The notes under the pieces: model-generated
The model's database searches: none
What the model was told of the DNA's origin: nothing
What the model saw: only the letters and a program-made list of their open reading frames with translations
Source of the DNA: Saprospiraceae bacterium
GTDB taxonomy: Bacteria; Bacteroidota; Bacteroidia; Chitinophagales; Saprospiraceae
Length of the DNA: 32,864 nt
Reading direction: 5' to 3'
Assembly (NCBI GenBank): GCA_020628475.1
Contig: JAHDFB010000038.1
Span: forward strand, 1 to 32,864
Shown: positions 26,601 through 32,864 of the stretch, in pieces
Layout of the letters: every line of letters starts with the position of its first letter
How positions within the stretch are numbered: position 1 is the stretch's first letter
Translations under genes and position numbers: made by a program

Positions 26601-29600
26601 TTCTCAACGGATGAAGGTTGTAATGCAGGTGATTTGTCACCAGAAAGTTTAGAGCCTCCTTTCGATTTCCCAGTGATTACTACAGATGAATGTGATATGG
26701 TAGAATTTGCTTACACAGAGCAAACCTTCCAAACAACGGACAATGATGCTTGTCTTAAAATCATTAGAACATGGATGGTTATGGACATGTGTAATTTAGA
26801 TATGGCAGGTAATCCGGTTATGTTTATTCATGATCAAACCATTGTAGTGACGAATAGTGTGGCTCCAGTAATATTGACATCGTGTGAGCCAGTTAGTTCA
26901 TCTCAGTTTGCGGATTGTGATGAAGGATTTATAGAGTTAATGGCATCTGCTGAAGATGATTGCACACCGACTGAATTGTTACAATGGTCTTACAATATTG
27001 ATTTAGACCAAGATGGTTCATTTGATATTTCAGAAACCGGAACTGGTGGAGAAATTACTGTTGGGCAATTATTCCCATTGGGTACACATACTATTGTATA
27101 TCAATGGGAAGATCGATGTGGAAATCCAGTGAATTGTTCTCAAGAATTTACGATTTTCAACGAGCTTGAGCCGATTGCAAAATGTGTAGATCTAGCTGTT
27201 GAATTGACACCAATGGATACGGATGGAGATAACATTCCAGATGCGGAAATGGCCTTTGTAGATGTCGTACTTATCGGTGGAACAAGTGAACATCCATGTG
27301 ATCTTCCAATAACATTAAGCTATGATGTTGCAGGAGATTCTACTGTAGCAACTTTCGATTGTTTCGATCTTGGATTTAATGATGTTACAGTGTACGTCAC
27401 AGATGAGTTTGGAAATCAATCATCTTGTGTATCAACAATTGAAATTCAGGATAATAATAATGTAGATATCTGTCCTACAGTAGAAGACTGTATCATTTGG
27501 CCAGATACCAATCTACTGATTACAAATTGTGTAGCAGACTTAGATCCTACAACGATCATGAGTGAAGCTGAAGTGAGCTTACCATGTGTTTGTGAGGATT
27601 TTGATATAGATTTTGCAGATGTGGATCTATCCGATCCGAATGATGCTTGTGCCAATATTGAAAGAACTTGGACAATTACATTTAATTGTTTCTCTAGTCC
27701 AATGGAATTCACTTTCGTTCAGAATATTACGCAACAAAATGCAACAGCTCCAATTATTGATAGTTGTCCTGCAGATGGATTGGGAATGGCTACAGATGCC
27801 AGTTGTACGGCAGAAGTCATTGTGGGATTACCGACAGTATTGGGAGTAGGAGAGTGTAGCTTCGGAATAGTCATCACAAACGATAGTGAATTTGCAGATA
27901 GTAATACAGGAGCAGCATCTGGAGATTATCCAGTGGGTACGACCGATGTCATTTATACCGTGACAGATCAATGCGGAAATGCAAGTACCTGTGCGATTCA
28001 AATAGTAGTGGAAGATGAAGGTGCACCAATATGTAATACACAAGATATTACCGTAAGTATTCCTGCGACTGGAGGATCTGTAACGATTGCTGGTGATGCA
28101 GTAGATGATAATAGTGCAGATGATTGTGGAACGATTGTAAGTTATTCCGTGACACCTGATACATTTACATGTGATGATCTAGGTGATAATACCGTTGTAA
28201 TGACTGTGACAGATCAAAGTGGCAATAGCTCAACGTGTGAAGCAACAGTGACGGTAGAAGATTTAGTTGCACCTCTTTGTGTAGCGACACCATTAGATAT
28301 TACATTAAATGTGGATGCACCAGTTACCATTACTGCTGATCAGATTGATGGTGGATCAATGGATACCTGTGGTACTGTAGTATTACTAGAAGTAAATCCA
28401 AATACTTTCGATTGTAGTAATGTTGGAGAGAATACAGTAACGCTTACAGTAACGGATGATAATGGTAATACAAGTGAATGTACGACAACCGTAACCATCT
28501 TTGATGGCGTTGCACCGATATGTGTAAGTCAAGATATTACGGTAACATTGGATAACATGGGGTCTGCAACGATCGTTGGTGCCGATGTTGATGGTGGAAG
28601 TTCAGATATCTGTGGAGATCAGTTAAGCTTTAGCGTAACACCTGATACTTTCACTTGTGACGATATCGGAGAAAATACAGTTACTTTAACAGTGACGGAC
28701 GGAAGTGGAAACACCAGCGAGTGTACAGCCACGGTAACAGTTGTAGATGAAATTGCTCCAACATGTGTAGCAGGAACAGCAAATGTGACCTTATTTGCAG
28801 CTACGGAGATTTCAATACCAGCTTCTTTTGTAGACGCCGGATCATTTGATACCTGTGGAGAAATTGATACAATATTTATTACTCCAGACTTATTTGGTTG
28901 TGATGATATTGGATCGAACACGGTGATTCTTACAGTAGTGGATAACAGTGGAAATAGCTCTACCTGTGAGGCAACTGTTAATGTATCAGATAATGTTGCA
29001 CCGACCTGTGTGTCTCAAGATATTACGATTATGATCGAAACAGATGGTACTACGACTATCACTGGATTGGATGTGGACGGAGGTTCGTCCGATGACTGTG
29101 GAGAAATCGTTTCATATGAAGTGAGTCCCGATACCTTCGATTGTACAGATGAAGGAGACAATACCGTAGTATTAACAGTAACAGATAATAGTGGTAATAC
29201 ATGTTCTACGACAGCAGTTGTGACAGTAGAAAGTGCCGGAGAATTGATGTGTAATACACAAGATTTGACCATCTACTTGGATGAAACGGGATCAGTTAGT
29301 ATTACGCCAGAAGATGTGGATGATGGTTCGATGGCACCTTGTGGAGCGTCCATTACATTATCGATCAGTAAATCGGACTTTGCTTGTAATGATGCACAGT
29401 CAAATCCGACGACTATCATGTTCTTTGCAACAGATAATAATACCGGTGAAGTGGACACTTGTTTCTCAGATATCACCGTATTAGATACACTGGTTCCAAC
29501 AGTGATTTGTCCAGCAGATTTGACATTTGATTGTACACAGGATATTTCAAATCCGACGATTTTCGGAGTAGTGGATTTCGATGATAATTGCCCAGGTGCA

Positions 29601-31853
29601 TTGATGATGGATACCATTGTAGTAGATAATCGAAATAGTTGTGGTATTGGAACAATCGAAAGAACGTATATCGCGGAAGACTTAAGTGGAAATACTGGTT
29701 CTTGTACACAAATCATAACGGTGGAGAATGCTTCAGGAATGAATTTCGCAGAATCAAATATCATCTGGCCAGATAGTACGATTATGGTCACAGATTGTAG
29801 TATGACTTCTCCAGAAGAATTGATGTCGTTCCCTACCATAGATTCTACAGGATTGGGATGTTTCAACGTAAGTATTGATTTCGTTGATATGTCTATCGGA
29901 ATGAGCAGCATGTGTTTGGACACGATTCAAAGAACATGGACTGTAATTGATTCTTGTCAATTAGATGGATCCGGAGCAGGAGTATTCACCTTCGATCAAT
30001 TGTTATTTGTTGATGATAGTGACATTCCTGAAATCATGGGAATACCGACGGATACAACCTTATTCGTAGGACCAGATTCTTGTGACATATTTGTTGACTT
30101 GAGTGCAGTATTTGTAGATGATTGTTCATTAAATATTACAGCAACAAATGATAGTCCATTTAGTGGAAATCCTAATAGTTTGGATGCTTCGGGAGAATAT
30201 CCATTGGGAACTACTACCGTGACCATTACTTCTGCGGATGCCTGTGGAAATGCTGATACATTCATGATTAATATCAATGTGATAGACACCATTGCTCCAG
30301 TCATGACCTGTATCAAAACATTCCCTCAAATCACCGATGATGGTACAGTAACCATTACTCCAAGTGAGATTGTTGGTATGTTGGCAGATAATTGTACCGA
30401 TTCCGTAAATATGACGCCATTGTTCATATTAGACTTTACAGAAGAAGATACAGATCCAACGGATAATACTACGGCATCCAGTATAACCTTCGATTGTGAT
30501 GATCTTGGAATCAATATCGTATATATCATAGTATTTGATGAATCCGGAAACTTCACATTCTGTGCAGCACAAAGTGCGGTGGAAGATCCGAATGGGTTCT
30601 GTGGTCCAGTACCTTCAGGTAGCTCGGTAACGGGTATAGTGACAACGCATTATGGCGAGCCGATCGCTAAGACAGAAATGACCCTTTCTGGTAATTCGAA
30701 TAACGAAACAACCACAGAAAGCGAAGGTACATTTGCATTCAACAATATTTATGGATTGGGATTATTCGAATTAACACCGTACAATGATAATGATCCTTCA
30801 ATGGGAGTTACTACATTGGATATTTTGGTGGTTCAAAAGCATATCATGGGTATGGATGCTTTAGATACACCTTATGATATGATTGCAGCGGATGTTAATA
30901 ATTCCAATGATATTACGGGAAGTGATATAATTACGCTTCAGAAGCTAATATTAGGAGATTATCAGACATTCCCTGAAAATACGAGTTTCAGATTCGTAGG
31001 GCAACAACAAGCATTTATAGATGATAACCCATTCATTACTTCTTACGATGAGCATCTGGCTTGGTACGCAGTCACCGAAGATAAGACAAGAAATTTCTAC
31101 GGAATTAAAATAGGTGATGTCAATGGAACCTTCGTAGGCGACGGATTCCAGAGTGATACCGATAAGGATATTACTACTAGAAATGTGGAGCATGAATTAT
31201 ACATGGACAAATCAATCAAGGAACCACAAAATGGTCTGATCGAAATTCCGGTATATTCAGATGCATTCAATGCGCTTCAGGCATTGGAGATGACACTTTC
31301 AATTGAAACAGCAATGTTGATTGATGTGAAAGCAGGAAAGATTGACATCTCGCCAGCTGATTATGCGATTCGAAATGATGGAAGAGACTTGAAAGTATCT
31401 TGGTTCAATACGTACCCTATAGAAGTTAAAGAAAGAGAAGTATTATTCACTTTGGTGGTACAATCCGATGAAGCGTTGTATGCAAGTGATGTAGTCAATA
31501 TGAAAGATGACATTAATGAATTCTATAGAGGAAATTATGACATTGCTACATTGAGATTTAATCACGGTAAGAATGCATTTGAAGATATTCGAATAGTATT
31601 GGATCAGAATACACCAAACCCTTGGACAAATCAGACAAGTGTGCGATTCGAGATGTTCAAAGATGCGGAGTACAAAATCAACTTCTACACTACGGATGGT
31701 AAATTGGTACACAGTGTTGCGGGATTCGGGCAGAAAGGGGAGAATAGCTTGACTTTCGAGAAATCGGACTTCGGCGGAACTTCAGGTGTGATTACCTATG
31801 AGTTTATTTCAGAAAATAGAAAACTAGTTAAGCGAATGATATTAATCGAGTAA
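20685..31853 (+). CDS. Giant modular T9SS-secreted surface protein (SdrD-B, DUF11, HYR/Ig-like repeats, dockerin-like)
   Basis: 3722 residues in one uninterrupted frame. Signal peptide at 1-32. SdrD-B-like module at about 38-110 (GNVFLDKNGNGVNDDDAF). Propeller-like region at about 130-560. Second SdrD-B-like module at about 572-722 (GNVVWIDSNKNGVQDPNE). Three DUF11 modules starting near 727, 886 and 1044, each opening with FDLAL and each followed by an Asp-rich linker (DEDDHDPAA type). An unassigned domain at 1206-1330, then a PKD-like one. From about 1480 to 3300 there are HYR- and Ig-like modules, including four with a WP...RTW pattern and six tandem 81-residue repeats (2447-2936). A beta sandwich at about 3310-3370, a dockerin-type-I-like pair at 3377-3425 (DVNNSNDITGSDIITLQK), a cohesin-like module at about 3503-3626, and a T9SS sorting domain from about 3636 (LDQNTPNPW to the end). 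It is probably an adhesin or matrix protein; no catalytic domain is seen. Confidence 0.93.
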   Translation: MRKLQNLHLKEVKHAFYLVALLMFSISSLHAQCNAVDGEISGNVFLDKNGNGVNDDDAFLAGVLVNAFDQDGNLADHTLSDIFGNYTLNDLDADQSYRIEFKFAPHYYPTKIGADHQSDLRHEIGASCNINFGLVSDASLIGDNPDIAVTCFVQGESGTNDDKETIVGIESQFFSSQTSSSPAYAIMSKGQTGSVWGLAFDMKNQNLYSAAFVKQYAEFGSGGVDAIYVTSMNAEPYTVSTFVKLSELGVNIPALIENDVTDCNYSAQVGKTGLGAMTISPNGKKLYVINISNNSLVSLNTQNPTDETTEEINIPSHPDYQDKAAYPFALKYYKDKLYIGVTITGEEDGTSSATRAFIYEYDLSAQTFDVIFETNYVTGPWQDTDFDSYAVQHWLTDIDFVSDDFMVIALSDRKGHKYCDAPSNRLDDQKGDLLAVYKANDGLWTLEKNAMIFDNQMGSGRDNGDGPKDNNNVRGEFFGHDFFPKQPDYHNEVALGSVAVLPNTQEVITTAFDPYWTNYSGGLQRYNASNGEIVGAGNTFTGAKDLYLDDHQQLFGKATGFGDVILMPNNPGLEIGNVVWIDSNKNGVQDPNETVLSNIEVTLYDANCNQIAVTTTDNNGHYRFNETNVDSDGNNEMDGLDPYTNYHIVLSDQAFNKNQGSFDYNGSLFVLTAANQGHASNPDGTDNDAQLAKDMCAEMDGFPIISMTTKGLGENDHSFDFGFSLPGDFDLALKKELVSNDLVRVNDKLSYKITVINQGDVDAKEIKIKDLIPDGLRYVQADNNGWTLTDNVAEFTIDELAAHTETEIFIHLFINGGFTYDHFINYAEISAAKNQFGLPGQDVDSTPDSDFTNDEGGVPFQVTDNEVADDGSIDEDDHDPAAPRVFDLALTKRLVNVQSTYVEGDIVDFEIYVWNQGNQVAKDVRIVDYVPTGLEVDDSDGWSLSAGKWIYKIDEIPVGERVTVPISLAINNVSEITSIVNKAEIIIAHTEDDQIAVDFDSNPNDNEFDDKGGNPDDNTDNEKFDDGEFDEDDHDPAKFNLSRFDLALMKTTDVHSVTAGKSVQFDIKVINQGTIVADRIEVTDYIPENLEFTEDNVDWELNGDQAYCILSVDNGLLPATGLVPGASALISINLKVKETASAGQIVNYAEISSAWDIDGKDRTEDDFDSHPDKFVDNDMGGEVHSDTDDLVSDNGIVDEDDQDPAALIVLDFGLNTSCYCFANSTATNIGQFGQVAYVLTDQVERWTVVSATNFEQANGSASTAPDLGQYVIGEAIVTNPFPTGSMSDSLNASNFGPISLYQLEGITRDDESFEVVITNGIDTLTIAGDACSYAEQSITGPTGVCAGTMATYCADNASAVYNWSIDGDGIIVGADDGSCITVEWGTTAGGPYDVILENDNDSDCLEVATTSVQLGEPAGAMFCIGDANIALDNDCSLEVTPTLVLQGTIPDDAVYNVIVMDPQGNMLDEPIITGDHIGVPMTIKVVDVCTGNSCWSSITVNDNIAPEVIAEDVTIDCNDMSAVAFPTATDNCFDVTGAVSLVGETIENLDCDPDYTNIVTRRFVAIDDEGNVSDTVDQNIFLERIDLSLIVFPEDRTVQNSNPLYCQQFGLDDEGNPSTADAGVPTYKGQAIFPYQDEFCSFGIDYTDQVVQPNGCVQKIMRTWTAFEWWCGQAIVETAVQEINIADQLAPTFTAPENITVTTNTGFCIATVNLPAVEPVDDCSDVFEVDIQYPGGFLNNSNGGIVDFELGESLITYTVYDGCLNSSMQSFSVTVVDNTEPVMVCDQNTVISLKADGTAYAPASVFDDGTIEDCSPFTLEVRRMDNGAACGANSSAFGDFVEFCCADAGQTVQVILRATDADGNANECMVNVVIQDKNPPVITVPADLTIQCTDPWNEDNLEAFFGAATATDNCQVTEIEEFASINISECNTGTIVRTFVASDGNGTDVGTQTITVENNSVFAETDIVWPLDFSTDEGCNAGDLSPESLEPPFDFPVITTDECDMVEFAYTEQTFQTTDNDACLKIIRTWMVMDMCNLDMAGNPVMFIHDQTIVVTNSVAPVILTSCEPVSSSQFADCDEGFIELMASAEDDCTPTELLQWSYNIDLDQDGSFDISETGTGGEITVGQLFPLGTHTIVYQWEDRCGNPVNCSQEFTIFNELEPIAKCVDLAVELTPMDTDGDNIPDAEMAFVDVVLIGGTSEHPCDLPITLSYDVAGDSTVATFDCFDLGFNDVTVYVTDEFGNQSSCVSTIEIQDNNNVDICPTVEDCIIWPDTNLLITNCVADLDPTTIMSEAEVSLPCVCEDFDIDFADVDLSDPNDACANIERTWTITFNCFSSPMEFTFVQNITQQNATAPIIDSCPADGLGMATDASCTAEVIVGLPTVLGVGECSFGIVITNDSEFADSNTGAASGDYPVGTTDVIYTVTDQCGNASTCAIQIVVEDEGAPICNTQDITVSIPATGGSVTIAGDAVDDNSADDCGTIVSYSVTPDTFTCDDLGDNTVVMTVTDQSGNSSTCEATVTVEDLVAPLCVATPLDITLNVDAPVTITADQIDGGSMDTCGTVVLLEVNPNTFDCSNVGENTVTLTVTDDNGNTSECTTTVTIFDGVAPICVSQDITVTLDNMGSATIVGADVDGGSSDICGDQLSFSVTPDTFTCDDIGENTVTLTVTDGSGNTSECTATVTVVDEIAPTCVAGTANVTLFAATEISIPASFVDAGSFDTCGEIDTIFITPDLFGCDDIGSNTVILTVVDNSGNSSTCEATVNVSDNVAPTCVSQDITIMIETDGTTTITGLDVDGGSSDDCGEIVSYEVSPDTFDCTDEGDNTVVLTVTDNSGNTCSTTAVVTVESAGELMCNTQDLTIYLDETGSVSITPEDVDDGSMAPCGASITLSISKSDFACNDAQSNPTTIMFFATDNNTGEVDTCFSDITVLDTLVPTVICPADLTFDCTQDISNPTIFGVVDFDDNCPGALMMDTIVVDNRNSCGIGTIERTYIAEDLSGNTGSCTQIITVENASGMNFAESNIIWPDSTIMVTDCSMTSPEELMSFPTIDSTGLGCFNVSIDFVDMSIGMSSMCLDTIQRTWTVIDSCQLDGSGAGVFTFDQLLFVDDSDIPEIMGIPTDTTLFVGPDSCDIFVDLSAVFVDDCSLNITATNDSPFSGNPNSLDASGEYPLGTTTVTITSADACGNADTFMININVIDTIAPVMTCIKTFPQITDDGTVTITPSEIVGMLADNCTDSVNMTPLFILDFTEEDTDPTDNTTASSITFDCDDLGINIVYIIVFDESGNFTFCAAQSAVEDPNGFCGPVPSGSSVTGIVTTHYGEPIAKTEMTLSGNSNNETTTESEGTFAFNNIYGLGLFELTPYNDNDPSMGVTTLDILVVQKHIMGMDALDTPYDMIAADVNNSNDITGSDIITLQKLILGDYQTFPENTSFRFVGQQQAFIDDNPFITSYDEHLAWYAVTEDKTRNFYGIKIGDVNGTFVGDGFQSDTDKDITTRNVEHELYMDKSIKEPQNGLIEIPVYSDAFNALQALEMTLSIETAMLIDVKAGKIDISPADYAIRNDGRDLKVSWFNTYPIEVKEREVLFTLVVQSDEALYASDVVNMKDDINEFYRGNYDIATLRFNHGKNAFEDIRIVLDQNTPNPWTNQTSVRFEMFKDAEYKINFYTTDGKLVHSVAGFGQKGENSLTFEKSDFGGTSGVITYEFISENRKLVKRMILIE
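28023..29492 (+). repeat. Six tandem 81-residue (about 243-bp) repeats inside the giant gene
   Basis: Units begin at residues 2447, 2529, 2610, 2691, 2772 and 2853 (spacings 82, 81, 81, 81, 81, then 84 to the next module). Each has the skeleton APxC, DITV, DxDGGSxDxCG, F-x-C-x-D-x-G-x-N, TLTVTDxSGNxSxC, TVTV, with about four cysteines in fixed places. Unit 6 is the most divergent. The copies differ by many base changes, so this is an old duplication, not a recent one. Confidence 0.85.
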
Positions 31854-31879
31854 CAAGTTCAAGATAAAGACTGTTTGGG

Positions 31880-31914
31880 ATCCGTCTACTTCAAATTGAG
31901 GTAGGCGGATTTTT
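31880..31914 (+). terminator. Intrinsic terminator of the giant gene
   Basis: ATCCGTCTACTTC (31880-31892) pairs over all 13 positions, with two G-T wobbles, with GAGGTAGGCGGAT (31898-31910). The loop is AAATT and a T-run follows (31910-31914). It lies 27 bp after the stop codon. Confidence 0.85.
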
Positions 31915-31968
31915 GTAATATAGAAAACACTTTCACAGAACAGATTACATGGACAGTTGGAAGATATC

Positions 31969-31976
31969 TATCTTTG
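31969..31976 (+). promoter_or_regulatory. -7 box of the DUF2911 gene
   Basis: TATCTTTG followed by CGC is an exact TAnnTTTG match. It predicts a leader of about 100 bases, which contains a small GGGC-TTAC-GCCC hairpin at 32024-32035. Confidence 0.5.
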
Positions 31977-32082
31977 CGCAAAACATTGGTAATACTTTTC
32001 TGTTATTGCTATTTGTAAAGTAGGGGCTTACGCCCAAAATTTATAAACATAATTATATATACTAATCAAAATAATTTTTAAA

Positions 32083-32864
32083 ATGAGATTCTCAATTTTA
32101 ACATTGTTATGCGCGCTTTTCGCAATAACAGCACATACTCAAATAAAAACACCGGCAGCTTCTCCAAATATCAAAATAGAGCAGCAGGTAGGAATGACGG
32201 ATGTGACTTTAGAATATTCTAGACCATCAATGAAAGGAAGAACCATTTTTGGAGATTTGGTATCGATGGATAAAATGTGGAGAACAGGGGCGAATGCAAA
32301 TACAAAAATTACATTTTCAACCGATGTAACTGTAGGCGGAAAAGAATTGAAAAAAGGATCTTATGCCATTTTTGCAAAGCCAGGAAAAGAGGCATGGGAA
32401 ATTTATTTTTACACAGATACTGAAAATTGGGGTTTACCTAGAGAATGGGATGATGCTAAAGTAGCGGCTCAAATATCTGCTGGGGCAACAAAACTTCCGA
32501 TTACCATGGAATCATTCACAATTCTTTTAGGAAACTTGAGAAATAATACGGCTGATGTTCAGTTTATTTGGGAAAACACGATTGCTTCATTCGAATTAGG
32601 CGTTCCAACCAAATCAATTGTTGAAAAGAATATCAAGCAAGTAATGGCGGGTCCTAGTAATAGAGATTATTACAATGCAGCAGGATTCTACTTGGATGAA
32701 AAATCAAATTTGGATGAGGCATTAAGCTATATTGAAAAATCTATATCCATGGACTATGAGCGATTCTGGTCAGTGAGAAGAAAAGCTTTGATTCAGGCAG
32801 AAATGGGACAATATAAAGATGCGATCAAAACGGCAGAAAGATCTATCGAACTAGCAAAAGAAGC
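32083..32864 (+). CDS. DUF2911/TPR secreted protein, 3' end outside window
   Basis: 260 codons are visible before the right edge, with no stop. Signal peptide at 1-19 (FAITAHTQ). Residues about 25-165 are a DUF2911 domain: ASPNIKIEQQVG, VTLEYSRPSMKGRTIFG, WRTGANANTKITFS, KKGSYAIFAKPG and WEIYFYTD. The last 70 visible residues are helical tetratricopeptide-like sequence (NAAGFYLDEKSNLDEALSYIEKSI, ALIQAEMGQYKDAIKTAERSI). This DUF2911-TPR pairing is common in Bacteroidota; the function is unknown. It should be periplasmic or exported. The terminator at 31880-31914 separates it from the giant gene, so it has its own transcript. Confidence 0.9.
   Translation, partial: MRFSILTLLCALFAITAHTQIKTPAASPNIKIEQQVGMTDVTLEYSRPSMKGRTIFGDLVSMDKMWRTGANANTKITFSTDVTVGGKELKKGSYAIFAKPGKEAWEIYFYTDTENWGLPREWDDAKVAAQISAGATKLPITMESFTILLGNLRNNTADVQFIWENTIASFELGVPTKSIVEKNIKQVMAGPSNRDYYNAAGFYLDEKSNLDEALSYIEKSISMDYERFWSVRRKALIQAEMGQYKDAIKTAERSIELAKE

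Noticed and set aside
28023..29492. Regular repeats considered as a CRISPR array or satellite DNA
   Set aside because: The period is about 243 bp, in frame, with diverged copies that encode a protein repeat; there are no short identical repeats with unique spacers.
29273..29923. 216-codon open frame on the minus strand inside the giant gene
   Set aside because: It is antisense to a continuous frame with clear HYR-like domains, its product is low in complexity and without motif, and other antisense frames of this kind occur along the same gene.
20685..31853. Possible frameshift or fusion of several genes in the giant frame
   Set aside because: The frame is unbroken from signal peptide to T9SS tail, with only one start context and one terminator.

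Overview
The window looks like a chromosomal segment from a marine or environmental member of the Bacteroidota, most probably in or near the Saprospiria. Three signs point this way. Two secreted proteins end in type IX secretion (Por) sorting domains, one of them a 3722-residue mosaic of SdrD-B-like, DUF11 and HYR/Ig-like modules. Several families are typical of the phylum (DUF3667, DUF2490, DUF2911, CotH). Promoter-like sequences match the Bacteroidota -7 consensus TAnnTTTG ahead of several genes. The assignment to class is inference; no rRNA or other marker gene is present.

Layout. 1-1829 (minus): an operon of a membrane-anchored protein, a seven-helix membrane protein and a LytS/NarX-type histidine kinase that runs off the left edge. 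2055-2447 (minus): a doubtful small ORF. 2619-3320 (plus): a LuxR-type regulator, followed by a structured intergenic stretch. 3576-4876 (minus): a GNAT-like protein overlapping a SAM methyltransferase. 5075-8725 (plus): a secreted CotH-family protein with a T9SS tail, a small lipoprotein and a DUF2490 outer-membrane protein. 8763-10211 (plus): a PLP group II decarboxylase. 10358-11191 (plus): a DUF3667 zinc-ribbon membrane protein. 11188-15924 (minus): a tight four-gene operon that encodes a complete route from trans-4-hydroxy-L-proline to 2-oxoglutarate. 16320-17366 (minus): an APH/NahK-like kinase. 17475-18974 (plus): an IMP dehydrogenase of the Tritrichomonas foetus-like type. 18979-19096: a GC-rich structured element. 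19142-20311 (minus): an RlmI-like rRNA methyltransferase. 20685-31853 (plus): the giant secreted protein, with a long leader and a strong terminator. 32083 to the right edge (plus): a DUF2911/TPR protein, cut off.

How the parts fit. The hydroxyproline operon would feed collagen-type amino acids into the TCA cycle: epimerase, D-hydroxyproline dehydrogenase, pyrroline-hydroxycarboxylate deaminase, then 2-oxoglutarate semialdehyde dehydrogenase. With two large T9SS surface proteins nearby, this suits an organism that attaches to and feeds on proteinaceous particles or prey (inference). No mobile element, CRISPR array, tRNA or rRNA was seen. The least explained material is the repeat architecture of the giant protein, the two structured intergenic elements, and plus-strand terminators with no plus-strand gene in front of them.
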